Shown: positions 30,731-37,973, counted from the first letter of the stretch. The stretch is 39,655 bases of DNA from a virus (IMGVR_UViG_3300050821_010685:1-39655), one strand, 5' to 3'. Numbers and translations: made by a program. Notes: generated by a model from the sequence alone, not told the origin.

Positions 30731-32372
30731 TATGGTACTCAGGTCTGGGTAAAATCGCGCGATAACCTTTTATGACCCCAGGGGCTTGTGTGGAACTTGG
30801 CGCTAAATTAATCACAAAGTTAGACATCAAGCCCATATTTATAGCATCACGCATGGTGTCTGCGAGGTCATCATGACTATGTGTATCATTTGCGGTGATT
30901 TTTGTCAAATGATTTATGCATAAATCAGATATTTTTGAATTTTTAATGAATGTTACGCGTCCAGAATGTACGTAAGACTGACACGCAAGAAACCCGTCAA
31001 TCTTATTAGAGCGATTAAGAGCTCTCTTAAGATCTTCGCTATAATTCTGTGGGGCTTTTGTATTAGTACGATGGGGAATAGTATCCACAACATAAAGTTT
31101 GCTCAATTTTTGCAAAACGGAAAGTAAGGTTGTACCTGTAGATTTCTTTTCAATTCCCACCACCACGGGAGATGGCGTAAATCGACAACATTCAAAGTAG
31201 AACTGCATGAAATTTTCTTCTAACTCGGAAGGTTCTACTCTTATCTCCCACGCATTTAGCCAATGTAATGCATAAACATCTGTTTCTCGTCCATTTTCTT
31301 TAATCTTATATAGCCCCCAGAAGCTAAAAGCAGTGGCATCATTGTATGTTTTACTTGTCTCTGCAGTATCTACTGTTATAAACGTAACAACAATATTGTC
31401 TGGGATTTCATCTAATATTTTGATCTTATCATGTTTAAAGATTGAACCGCCCGCTGGCTGAGGACGTTGTTGATATTGTGACCAATATACATATTCATTC
31501 ACTTTGCTCATCTCTATGAGCTTTTCAGGCGTGTATTTTTCAGGATAGAAAGAATGGCCATTGACATCTAAAGCTTGTATACAGATGTCAGTCCATTCCT
31601 CCGTGTCAAACTTCTCAATGACTTCCGGATTGCCTGTTCTAGCAAGATTGCTGAGGATATCATCTTCATGAAGGGTGTGGCCTATCCCTATCATTGGCGT
31701 CATTCTAGGATTGTTTAAACGTGTTTTAAGCGTCTCTGGGAACCAAGCTTTATTGCGCTGCCTAATCACATCACTATGCACATCCTCTGGTTTATGGATA
31801 TCGTCGAAGATAATAAGGCCACCAAAATCATCTCCATGAAAGCGACCGGCCCCGAATGAGACGATAGAACCTCCCACGCCAGCCGCAATCACAGAGCCGC
31901 CAGAATTTGTTTTAAAATGATCTTTAGCCCTAGAATCGGTAGAAACCTCAACTCCGAAGATCATTTTGAACTCAGGAAGTTGAACTATTTTCTTAATCTT
32001 ATCGGTCTGTTCGGAAGCCACAACATGAGAATAGCTTGCGTAGATAAATTCACTATCTGGATAGAAAGCAATTCCATACGCGCATAGACCAACCGCCCAT
32101 TCTGTCTTACCAGATCTTGGCGGCATACGAATTAACAGGCGATTTAACTTATGACTGATAATATCAGGAACAAGGTCAGCCAATATAAGATGATGCGATT
32201 GACGGCAAATTGGTTGAGATATCTGGAATTGCTGACGTCTACGCAAATAGAAGAAATATTTCTGGAACGTCATGAAATCACGTAGAGACTCTTTAGTGGG
32301 CAATTTATCACCAGAAAATCTGGTTGCGCTAATTTTTTGCTCTAACTTGTTTATTCTATTTATGTTTATCAT
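30714..32372 (-). CDS. terL: large terminase subunit, packaging ATPase and nuclease
   Basis: Drives DNA into the prohead and cuts it. The ATPase has Walker A MPPRSGKT (83-90) and Walker B LIIFDD (186-191). The RNase H-like nuclease has its acidic residues in FITVDTAE (D335), VVVGIEKK (E408) and HSHDDLADTM (D501/D502). Length 552 is usual. The only promoter found upstream (32382-32410) ends 9 bases before the ATG and no SD is present, so the mRNA may be leaderless. No small terminase gene precedes it; the next genes run the opposite way. Confidence 0.96.
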   Translation of the reverse strand: MININRINKLEQKISATRFSGDKLPTKESLRDFMTFQKYFFYLRRRQQFQISQPICRQSHHLILADLVPDIISHKLNRLLIRMPPRSGKTEWAVGLCAYGIAFYPDSEFIYASYSHVVASEQTDKIKKIVQLPEFKMIFGVEVSTDSRAKDHFKTNSGGSVIAAGVGGSIVSFGAGRFHGDDFGGLIIFDDIHKPEDVHSDVIRQRNKAWFPETLKTRLNNPRMTPMIGIGHTLHEDDILSNLARTGNPEVIEKFDTEEWTDICIQALDVNGHSFYPEKYTPEKLIEMSKVNEYVYWSQYQQRPQPAGGSIFKHDKIKILDEIPDNIVVTFITVDTAETSKTYNDATAFSFWGLYKIKENGRETDVYALHWLNAWEIRVEPSELEENFMQFYFECCRFTPSPVVVGIEKKSTGTTLLSVLQKLSKLYVVDTIPHRTNTKAPQNYSEDLKRALNRSNKIDGFLACQSYVHSGRVTFIKNSKISDLCINHLTKITANDTHSHDDLADTMRDAINMGLMSNFVINLAPSSTQAPGVIKGYRAILPRPEYHNAIRR

Positions 32373-32381
32373 TGGATATGT

Positions 32382-32410
32382 ATAATATATTATTTATAAA
32401 TTCTTTTCAA
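32382..32410 (-). promoter_or_regulatory. late-operon promoter immediately before terL
   Basis: On the minus strand: TTGAAA (32405-32410), 17-base spacer, TATTAT (32382-32387). The predicted first base is about 32375, only three bases before the terL ATG. It overlaps the region of the divergent rightward promoter with TATAAT at 32427. Confidence 0.55.
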
Positions 32411-32426
32411 GATGGGGTGAATAGAG

Positions 32427-32432
32427 TATAAT
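32427..32432 (+). promoter_or_regulatory. rightward -10 box for the right-arm gene cluster
   Basis: A consensus TATAAT 26 bases before the first right-arm ATG. The -35 at proper distance (TTTTCA, 32404-32409) is poor and overlaps the leftward terL -35, so this promoter may need an activator or compete with the late promoter. Confidence 0.4.
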
Positions 32433-32458
32433 TATGTAATTTTGTGGAAGAGATGAAG

Positions 32459-32647
32459 ATGAAAGAGCTTGAGAATATCATTGATCATTATCGATCAGTA
32501 CAATCTTTTGATTTTGATATAATTAATTCTGCCGTATACGATAAAGTATGGATAAATATACACCAAAAAATTATTGAGAAATTGCCATCAAGTGCGGGAG
32601 CACTAGTATTTGGTATCATTGATATATTTAGAACATATGAAATTTAA
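32459..32647 (+). CDS. small hypothetical protein (62 aa)
   Basis: First gene of the right cluster. The ATG at 32459 is chosen because GGAAG lies 8 bases upstream; an in-frame ATG two codons earlier is also possible. The product (MKELENIIDHYRSVQSFDF...) is helical with a hydrophobic second half and shows loose similarity in layout to the 67-residue product two genes on (MKKIKNIFDFYQSFKTS...), as if both stem from one ancestor. Function unknown. Confidence 0.55.
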   Translation: MKELENIIDHYRSVQSFDFDIINSAVYDKVWINIHQKIIEKLPSSAGALVFGIIDIFRTYEI

Positions 32648-32828
32648 TAATATATTTTATAATTTACCATTCCATGATACCGGTGGTTATCTTAATGTGA
32701 TCAGTCCCAATTATGAATTAAATGCATTTTCATATGAAATATTCAAACAAATTAAAGATCTTTTGAACTACAGGAATATTTATTTAAAGTATCAAATTAT
32801 AGAATTAATGCGAAGTGGAGATAATTGA
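32637..32828 (+). CDS. small hypothetical protein (63 aa)
   Basis: The ATG at 32637 lies 11 bases inside the previous gene, which indicates coupling; a TTG further upstream is open but has no SD. The product (MKFNNIFYNLPFHDTGG...) is mixed alpha/beta without a membrane segment. Not recognised. Confidence 0.45.
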   Translation: MKFNNIFYNLPFHDTGGYLNVISPNYELNAFSYEIFKQIKDLLNYRNIYLKYQIIELMRSGDN

Positions 32829-32843
32829 AGTGAGGAATGCGGC

Positions 32844-33047
32844 ATGAAAAAGATTAAGAATATCTTTGATTTTTATCAATCATTCAAAACTTCAGCGGGA
32901 TACTTTTCTAAAGTTGGTAGGTTGATAGACGAAGATATAAAAGAATTGGTTGAAAAATCAATTCGTCATAAGATCCTCTCCCTACATTGGATAGAGATGT
33001 ATATTATAGATGAAATAGTTCGTAACATTAAAGGGGAAGAGAGATAA
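32844..33047 (+). CDS. small hypothetical protein (67 aa)
   Basis: GAGGAA lies before the ATG. Helical protein whose start (MKKIKNIFDFYQSFKTS) resembles that of the 62-residue protein (KELENIIDHYRSVQS), followed by a similar run of short helices ending in a charged tail. Possible diverged paralogue; function unknown. Confidence 0.55.
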   Translation: MKKIKNIFDFYQSFKTSAGYFSKVGRLIDEDIKELVEKSIRHKILSLHWIEMYIIDEIVRNIKGEER

Positions 33048-33052
33048 TTGAA

Positions 33053-33295
33053 ATGATTCCATATTTAAAATGTTTATTTTTTGGACATATCTTGGATGAT
33101 AAAAATATCAGGAGGGTGCGCTATTATTCAAGTTGGAATGAATGCGGTAACACAACTGGTTTTTTTCATCAATACAAGGTGGGTTATAAATGCTCAAAAT
33201 GCAGTAAATATATACACGATCACAAGGAAGAGGAATCGTTATTCTTTAGAGGGGATAATTTTTATAAAAAAGAAGTTACTATCATTGATGATTAG
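33053..33295 (+). CDS. small zinc-ribbon-like protein (80 aa)
   Basis: Contains YKCSKCSKYIHDH (about 46-58), a CxxC plus two His, and one more Cys in WNECGN, which is consistent with a zinc site. Small phage proteins with RRVRYYSSWNECG-KCSKC layouts are common in early regions, with unknown roles. A longer frame on the same strand (33081-33326) overlaps almost completely but lacks this pattern and an SD; this frame has GAGAG upstream. Confidence 0.65.
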   Translation: MIPYLKCLFFGHILDDKNIRRVRYYSSWNECGNTTGFFHQYKVGYKCSKCSKYIHDHKEEESLFFRGDNFYKKEVTIIDD

Positions 33296-33296
33296 T

Positions 33297-33324
33297 TTGA
33301 TTAAGTGTAAAAATGCGCTAAAAT
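33297..33324 (+). promoter_or_regulatory. promoter immediately before the VRR-NUC gene
   Basis: TTGATT (33297-33302), 16-base spacer, TAAAAT (33319-33324). The predicted start of transcription is A33331, the first base of the VRR-NUC start codon. Confidence 0.5.
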
Positions 33325-33330
33325 AGTAAG

Positions 33331-33732
33331 ATGAAAGGCCGGAGATTACAAGAAGAATATTACGAAAGTGTCGCTTTTTGGGACTGGGCTCAAACACAAG
33401 AACTTACGCGCGAGCATCTTTTCGCTATCCCAAATGGAGGAAGCAGAAATATAATAGAAGCGGCAAGGATGAAGAGGCAAGGGGTACGTAAAGGGGTAAG
33501 TGATTATTTCTTACCATGCCCGTTTAATAGCGATTCAGGAGGATATATACCTGGTCTATGGATAGAAATGAAGAAAAAGAAACATGGCGTAACTTCACCA
33601 GAACAAAAAGAATGGCTTAATAAGATGCTTAAATTTGGATATGTGGCTGAAGTAGCGCATGGATCAGAAGAAGCTATTCTTATTACTAAAAATTATATTA
33701 ATGCCTTTAAGAGAAGGAAGCTTATTTTATGA
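33331..33732 (+). CDS. VRR-NUC domain nuclease
   Basis: Mg-dependent PD-(D/E)xK nuclease of the VRR-NUC family, standalone phage type, which cleaves branched or junction DNA. The signature is complete: IPNGGSRN (33-40), RQGVRKGVSDYFLP (49-62) with Asp58, LWIEMKKKK (77-84) with Glu79 and Lys81, SPEQKEWL (89-96) with Gln92, then the helix and VAHGSEEAI. It covers the whole protein. No SD is present before the ATG and a promoter places transcription start at it, so it may be leaderless. It probably works with ERF and SSB in recombination and before packaging, resolving branches. The next gene overlaps by ATGA. Confidence 0.93.
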   Translation: MKGRRLQEEYYESVAFWDWAQTQELTREHLFAIPNGGSRNIIEAARMKRQGVRKGVSDYFLPCPFNSDSGGYIPGLWIEMKKKKHGVTSPEQKEWLNKMLKFGYVAEVAHGSEEAILITKNYINAFKRRKLIL

Positions 33733-33905
33733 GACATCTTACCATATTAAGAGGATTTGATATTTCTCCTTATAATACTTCCGGAAAAAGATTCGTAAAT
33801 AAGCATTCTTCAAAATTTGAATCTGTAGATCTAACAAGAATAGCTATTTATAACCTTATTTTCTGTGAATTTTACCCGCTAAATGTTTTTTTAGCCAAAA
33901 AGTAA
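33729..33905 (+). CDS. small hypothetical protein (58 aa)
   Basis: Frame of 58 codons opened by an ATGA overlap with the VRR-NUC gene. The product starts MRHLTILRGFDISPYNTSG and ends hydrophobic (IFCEFYPLNVFLAKK). Coupled translation makes it a candidate VRR-NUC partner, but nothing is known. Confidence 0.5.
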   Translation: MRHLTILRGFDISPYNTSGKRFVNKHSSKFESVDLTRIAIYNLIFCEFYPLNVFLAKK

Positions 33906-33917
33906 AAAGGATAATAC

Positions 33918-34697
33918 ATGAAATCTATATCAATCTATCCAAATTCACTTACCTGGAGAGCCCCTCGTGGCGGCATAATGTTCTCAAAAAAGAATAAACA
34001 TAAATTTGGATCTATTTTTCGTCATAAAAATGCTATAAAAAATAGAATACAAGAGCATTTTTTTCCTATTAAAACATACTTCGACTATCCTCCTGATACT
34101 TCTTTTGATAGAACTCTAAGCATAGAAGAAAGCAGGCGCAGGGCGGAAAAAATATTAGAAGATAAGAGAATAGAAGAAAGAGAGAGAAAGAATCTTTATC
34201 TTGGAAAGCCTATTCTCCATGGGAAACAATCTTACATTTTTGGTCATCTTAGGCAAAGAGATATCCCGTTTAAATACCACGATTTATTTGAGGTAAGAGG
34301 TTATTCCACTAATGGATTAAATGAAAAAGTGGTTGGCCATATAGGGGATTATTTCACTAGTAGATTAAGTAAAACAGTGGTTGGCCATATAAGTAGGATT
34401 ATTTATAAAAAGATAGGAAATATAATGCTCTCATTGAATGAAAATTTAGCGCGCAATAGAAGCTCTTTCCTTTTGAGTGAACTCTCACAGTGGGGAAGCG
34501 CCTGGGATATCCCTGGATCAATAAATATTGCAATAGAACATCATTACTTGCTGAACAAAATAAAATGTCTCCTTAAGATAGAATTTAAATCAATATATGA
34601 AGCATTTCAATCAATGACTGAAGAACAGGCTAAAGTTGACTCTTCAATTTATCAATTGTGGAAAGAACGTAGTACAAATCCATTTCTGAAGGAATAA
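33918..34697 (+). CDS. hypothetical protein (259 aa) with short internal repeat
   Basis: AAAAGG lies before the ATG. The N-terminal 120 residues are basic and charged (IEESRRRAEKILEDKRIEERERK is part of a likely coiled coil at about 72-95). A 16-residue unit with VVGHI is repeated twice at about 137-165, followed by a helical C-terminal third. No membrane segment. Basic character suggests nucleic-acid contact, but no family is recognised. It is the largest right-arm gene. Confidence 0.65.
   Translation: MKSISIYPNSLTWRAPRGGIMFSKKNKHKFGSIFRHKNAIKNRIQEHFFPIKTYFDYPPDTSFDRTLSIEESRRRAEKILEDKRIEERERKNLYLGKPILHGKQSYIFGHLRQRDIPFKYHDLFEVRGYSTNGLNEKVVGHIGDYFTSRLSKTVVGHISRIIYKKIGNIMLSLNENLARNRSSFLLSELSQWGSAWDIPGSINIAIEHHYLLNKIKCLLKIEFKSIYEAFQSMTEEQAKVDSSIYQLWKERSTNPFLKE
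34328..34391 (+). repeat. 16-bp direct repeat 48 bp apart inside the 259-aa gene
   Basis: AGTGGTTGGCCATATA occurs exactly at 34328-34343 and 34376-34391. The 48-bp period keeps the frame (16 codons), giving two VVGHI units. It looks like a recent in-frame tandem duplication that has begun to diverge between the exact parts. Confidence 0.7.
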
Positions 34698-34700
34698 TGT

Positions 34701-34877
34701 ATGGAACTTATATTTTGTCTATATTTACCAATTCAATTATTTCATGAAATACCTGATAAGGTTGATTGGATACGAGGTGATCATCCTTTTCTCACTAAGG
34801 AAAAAGTTATGGAAATAATGGACATATATTTTTATGATTATCATATTCCAATAATCTCGGAAATAAATTTATTATGA
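34701..34877 (+). CDS. small hypothetical protein (58 aa)
   Basis: Frame of 58 codons with GAAGGA before the ATG and an ATGA overlap with the next gene at its end. The product (MELIFCLYLPIQLFHEIPDK...) is rich in aromatic and hydrophobic residues. No signal sequence. Not recognised. Confidence 0.5.
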   Translation: MELIFCLYLPIQLFHEIPDKVDWIRGDHPFLTKEKVMEIMDIYFYDYHIPIISEINLL

Positions 34878-35080
34878 GAGACATTATTTATCTTGCATCA
34901 TCAATAATGAATAACCTGTTAAGACTAAATATAGAAAATCCCAAAAGATTGAGCATCTATCCTTTGAATGAGATTGAAATGAATATTAGGGTGCCATTAA
35001 AAATTAGGATGCCTCATAAATCGTTGGTTGAATATGAGTGTATCCTGGATATAAGAAGGCACCATGGGAAGAGGAAATGA
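34874..35080 (+). CDS. small hypothetical protein (68 aa)
   Basis: Coupled by ATGA to both neighbours. The product starts MRDIIYLASSIMNNLLRLN; a central beta-like part (MNIRVPLKIRMPH) is followed by a basic tail (RRHHGKRK). Function unknown. Confidence 0.5.
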   Translation: MRDIIYLASSIMNNLLRLNIENPKRLSIYPLNEIEMNIRVPLKIRMPHKSLVEYECILDIRRHHGKRK

Positions 35081-35280
35081 AAATCATTATAAAAAGCCTT
35101 GTAAATTCACTAGATGAATTTCTTTATGATTTAGTAGGTAGACGACAAGAATATAATTATCATGGGGCATTGTTAATTAGGAGAGAGATTTTCAGTAAAA
35201 TCAAGATTAATTGTCAATTTTCTATAATGGAAGAAATGGAAGAGTTGAGTATGAATATATTATTTTTCAGGAGTTATTAA
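35077..35280 (+). CDS. small hypothetical protein (67 aa)
   Basis: The ATG at 35077 overlaps the previous stop as ATGA; a GTG at 35038 is also open but has no SD. The product (MKIIIKSLVNSLDEFLYDLVGRR...) is helical with a Met/Glu-rich end. Its opening resembles that of the 68-residue neighbour (short helix with hydrophobic and Asn residues). Confidence 0.5.
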   Translation: MKIIIKSLVNSLDEFLYDLVGRRQEYNYHGALLIRREIFSKIKINCQFSIMEEMEELSMNILFFRSY

Positions 35281-35283
35281 TAA

Positions 35284-35646
35284 ATGATACTAGAATTATA
35301 CGGCATATATTCCTATTGTTTGACTATCCAGATAAGGAAGATAGATCAGTTCATTTTCGAACAAGAATTAGCAGATTTTTTTAGGAATCCAAAACCATAT
35401 CTACGCAATGCTAAACAAAGAGATAAGAATGAAAATAGGAGCAGATTAATTGAAAGTGCGAATGAATGGTTAAATAAAAAAGGATACATACTGGTAAGCA
35501 AGAAAACAGAGACATTGTTTAGAAAAATGGATGGAGAGATATGTAGATATGACAGAAACATAGGAGAATGGTTCTTGGATGCAGAACTAACAATTTATGA
35601 TTTTTTAGATAAAGAGGGACTTTATGCTCAAAGATATGAAGATTAA
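35284..35646 (+). CDS. hypothetical protein (120 aa)
   Basis: AGGAG lies 11 bases before the ATG. A charged, Arg/Lys-rich middle (RNAKQRDKNENRSRLIE) and a helical C-terminus with aromatic residues (GEWFLDAELTIYDFLDKEG). No membrane segment. The next gene begins 23 bases before its end. No family recognised. Confidence 0.55.
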   Translation: MILELYGIYSYCLTIQIRKIDQFIFEQELADFFRNPKPYLRNAKQRDKNENRSRLIESANEWLNKKGYILVSKKTETLFRKMDGEICRYDRNIGEWFLDAELTIYDFLDKEGLYAQRYED

Positions 35647-35944
35647 ATGGGAAAGATATACTCCAGCCGCTTATTTTAAGAAAATAATGCCTATTAGATA
35701 TGCGATGATTAATTTTTTAGAAAAATTATTTATAAAAGGTCTTAGGCGCTCATTGTGGGATATATATTTTAATCAAAAAGATTATCTTCCTGAAATTCCT
35801 TTCAATATTGAATGCATAATGAGAGATAGTAATCCAAATAAGGGATCGAGGGTTAAAATTAGTGATGCGTTCTATGATAGGGAACTAGATTTTCTTATGA
35901 TTACAGATATTCATTCAAGAACAAAGGAGGTGAGCCGTGAGTGA
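35624..35944 (+). CDS. hypothetical protein (106 aa)
   Basis: GAGGG lies 6 bases before the ATG at 35624, which makes this start better than the one four codons later. Basic and helical first half (MKIKWERYTPAAYFKKIM...), second half with predicted short strands. It overlaps both neighbours. Function unknown. Confidence 0.55.
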   Translation: MLKDMKIKWERYTPAAYFKKIMPIRYAMINFLEKLFIKGLRRSLWDIYFNQKDYLPEIPFNIECIMRDSNPNKGSRVKISDAFYDRELDFLMITDIHSRTKEVSRE

Positions 35945-36434
35945 ATCATTGGATAATCTTATCTCAATATTCCTTGTAATATCAGGGATTATCACTTCTA
36001 TAGAGGCAGTTCGTTATGGTTATAGATGTATATCAAAATTAATATCTAGGAATCAGAGATCTGGTCTAGGAGATCTTTTAAATGGAGGACGTTTAAATGC
36101 ATCCGACGGTGGATCGCGAGATATGTATAGAAATAGTCCTTTCTACGATCTAGATTGCGCTTTATCACAATTAAAATCTTTACATAACATTCCAATGTTA
36201 TGTAAAGAGAATATAGCTGAGAAAATAAATAGATCAACAGTGGTTGAAGGATCAATGCCACACCGCATGACTGAGGAGATTACACAGCAATGTAAGAATT
36301 ATTCTATTCTGGAAAGTGGACATAGAAATGAGAGAGGAAGATTCCACGTATCATCCGATATTGAAAAACTCTATGAGACATTACTTGGAATGAGAGCACG
36401 CCACGATATAATCGGGGATATTATTAATGAGTGA
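35937..36434 (+). CDS. membrane-anchored protein (165 aa), GTG start
   Basis: GTG at 35937 is preceded by AGGAGG six bases upstream, one of the best SD sequences in the window, and lies in the tail of the previous gene. One N-terminal hydrophobic segment (LISIFLVISGIITSIEA, about 8-24), then a cytoplasm- or periplasm-facing domain of 140 residues with a Gly/Asp-rich stretch and two Cys. A perfect 15-bp-arm palindrome lies in the middle of its coding sequence (36177-36208). Function unknown. Confidence 0.6.
   Translation: MSESLDNLISIFLVISGIITSIEAVRYGYRCISKLISRNQRSGLGDLLNGGRLNASDGGSRDMYRNSPFYDLDCALSQLKSLHNIPMLCKENIAEKINRSTVVEGSMPHRMTEEITQQCKNYSILESGHRNERGRFHVSSDIEKLYETLLGMRARHDIIGDIINE
36177..36208. 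repeat. perfect 32-base palindrome inside a coding region
   Basis: TCTTTACATAACATT (36177-36191), spacer CC, AATGTTATGTAAAGA (36194-36208): fifteen perfect base pairs with two bases between. It is in frame with the 165-residue gene and encodes SLHNIPMLCKE. No T-run follows, so it is not a normal terminator. It could be a protein-binding site, a replication or resolution site, or a strong mRNA hairpin. Confidence 0.8.
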
Positions 36435-36801
36435 ACTATTAAAAGTAGTAATATTATCATGTTTCATAATTTCAGCAATATGGATAATATTTCAGATCGT
36501 ACTCATGAATATAAGTGGATTGCCAGCATATTTTATCAAAAAAAATTTTCCTATTGAGAACTATATCTTTATAGCCATGAACCGTATTCTTGCAAGAAAG
36601 AAAAGAATAGGAAGAAATCTATTTGATTATAACATACTCAAATACGATATATTTGAAGGAAATTTTAGAGGAGATAGAGATCCAGTTTATTATATTTTTT
36701 CATCAGCGAGTCCTAATAAGTCAAAGAATATATCATATTGGCAAACTTTAGGATTAAGTGATCAGATAAGGAAATCATTTATAGAATCCCTTGACAAATA
36801 A
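36427..36801 (+). CDS. membrane-anchored protein (124 aa)
   Basis: The start overlaps the upstream gene by 8 bases. One N-terminal transmembrane segment (VVILSCFIISAIWIIFQIVL, about 7-26) followed by a basic domain of about 95 residues with many aromatics (ARKKRIGRNLFDYNI). It shares the anchor-plus-soluble-domain layout with the 165-residue protein and is likely a partner or diverged relative. Function unknown. Confidence 0.6.
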   Translation: MSELLKVVILSCFIISAIWIIFQIVLMNISGLPAYFIKKNFPIENYIFIAMNRILARKKRIGRNLFDYNILKYDIFEGNFRGDRDPVYYIFSSASPNKSKNISYWQTLGLSDQIRKSFIESLDK

Positions 36802-36819
36802 ATATTTAAATTCTATACT
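36791..36819 (+). promoter_or_regulatory. strong rightward promoter
   Basis: TTGACA (36791-36796), 17-base spacer, TATACT (36814-36819). It starts inside the last codons of the 124-residue gene; the transcript would begin near 36826, about 30 bases before the next ATG. It opens a new transcription unit in the right arm. Confidence 0.7.
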
Positions 36820-36854
36820 TAATTGAGTAAGTTAAATCAAACAAGGAATATAGT

Positions 36855-37172
36855 ATGTATACAAATCAATTTTTGATTCTAAATGTGTATTTAGACATGG
36901 TTCAAAGCAAAGGATGCGTAAAGTTTACAATTAAGACACGAAATGGTCAAAAAGAATGCATGGAGTGGTTAGATAACAAAGTGCCTCTTCTTACTCAAAA
37001 GAAAGATGGTCATTTAAGGACAAATCAAGCATTCGAATTAGTAGAATTATTCGACGTGTCAAATAAGCCTAATGATATATCAGATGATCGAATATTTCCA
37101 TTTGATGAAATACTAGAGCAAGTCGATGAAATCCTTAAAATAATCTCAGAATTCGATGAGGCATTTTGTTAA
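36855..37172 (+). CDS. hypothetical protein (105 aa)
   Basis: AAGGA precedes the ATG. The N-terminal part looks like a small alpha/beta domain with beta strands (FLILNVYLDM; CVKFTIKTRNGQ). The C-terminus, EILEQVDEILKIIS, is an acidic helix that recurs in the 77-residue product at 37740-37973. First gene behind the promoter at 36791. Not recognised. Confidence 0.6.
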   Translation: MYTNQFLILNVYLDMVQSKGCVKFTIKTRNGQKECMEWLDNKVPLLTQKKDGHLRTNQAFELVELFDVSNKPNDISDDRIFPFDEILEQVDEILKIISEFDEAFC

Positions 37173-37173
37173 T

Positions 37174-37536
37174 ATGCCAAAACCAATGATTCCTCGGAAA
37201 AAAACACTTTTATTTGTAGCTCGGGAGATGATTGCGGGATTACGAAAAGCGAATGTGATTGATGCTAAAACGAAAAAAGAACTGGATAAAATGTGCCTAA
37301 CTCATCCTCTAGATACCCAGAAGAAGGAATTCTTGCCGCAAAAGAAAAGCTACTGGGCTACAAAAAAGTTTAAGCATAGAATATTGTCTAGAAAGAGGAA
37401 ATATTACCAGAAAAATAAAGAACGTATCAGCATATACTTTAAAGACTGGTATGAAAAAAATAAAGAGCAGTATAATGCTCAGCGTCGAGAAAGGCGTAAA
37501 TTAAAAGCTAAGGAGATTAAAATTGAGAAAATTTGA
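37174..37536 (+). CDS. Lys/Arg-rich protein (120 aa)
   Basis: The ATG at 37174 lies just behind the upstream stop; an in-frame ATG at 37156 is possible but lacks an SD. The C-terminal half has two imperfect copies of a KYYQKNKERI / WYEKNKEQYN unit and ends in a very basic helix (RRERRKLKAKEIK). Such YYxKNKExI repeats occur in many phage DNA-associated proteins, often beside HNH nucleases, but no catalytic HNH is present here. Nucleic-acid binding is likely; function otherwise unknown. Confidence 0.65.
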   Translation: MPKPMIPRKKTLLFVAREMIAGLRKANVIDAKTKKELDKMCLTHPLDTQKKEFLPQKKSYWATKKFKHRILSRKRKYYQKNKERISIYFKDWYEKNKEQYNAQRRERRKLKAKEIKIEKI

Positions 37537-37735
37537 CATATTTGAGATATTAGCGAGAGTTATTATTTTTATTTCTGCTAATTTGATAGTATCCGGTCTG
37601 ATATGGTTTGCCAGAACTCATATAATTTGGTTATTTTTTATACCTATTTATATTTTTTCACTCGTAATGTGTTTTAATTTGATGTTCTGCGCTATTGAAA
37701 AAGCACCATATAATGGGAAAAAAATAAAGAAGTGA
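37523..37735 (+). CDS. two-helix membrane protein (70 aa), TTG start
   Basis: The start is TTG with AAGGAG seven bases upstream; no nearby in-frame ATG exists. Two transmembrane segments (about 11-29 and 34-54) separated by a short loop with RTH, and a basic tail (NGKKIKK). This fits a small phage holin-like or envelope-active protein, but no family signature is recognised and it lies far from the late operon. Confidence 0.6.
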   Translation: MRKFDIFEILARVIIFISANLIVSGLIWFARTHIIWLFFIPIYIFSLVMCFNLMFCAIEKAPYNGKKIKK

Positions 37736-37739
37736 TTAT

Positions 37740-37973
37740 ATGAAGAATGTCATTTTATCAAAAAACTTTTTCAAAATGAAAGTCTCTTTAAGACAGAAGA
37801 TTACTAATAGCGTATTTGTTGCTACACTATGTATTAAAGAAGAACTATTTTTTAAATTATATAGACAGTGTTGTTCCCTTTCTGGTGAAATACTACAGCA
37901 AGTAGATGAAATCATTAGAATACAGCAAATAGATGAAATCCTTAAAATAATTTCAAATGACGAATATTTATAG
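37740..37973 (+). CDS. hypothetical protein (77 aa) sharing a tail with the 105-aa gene
   Basis: No strong SD (AAGAAG). The last third, EILQQVDEIIRIQQIDEILKIIS, repeats the C-terminal module of the 105-residue protein, nearly twice over (QVDEI, QIDEI). At DNA level GATGAAATCCTTAAAATAAT is shared exactly. The N-terminal part, basic and with three Cys, is unrelated. It looks like a product of local recombination. Confidence 0.5.
   Translation: MKNVILSKNFFKMKVSLRQKITNSVFVATLCIKEELFFKLYRQCCSLSGEILQQVDEIIRIQQIDEILKIISNDEYL

Noticed and set aside
33081-33326. 81-codon frame overlapping the zinc-ribbon-like gene
   Set aside because: It has no SD and no recognisable motif, and the other frame has the CxxC/HxH pattern and proper spacing to its neighbours.
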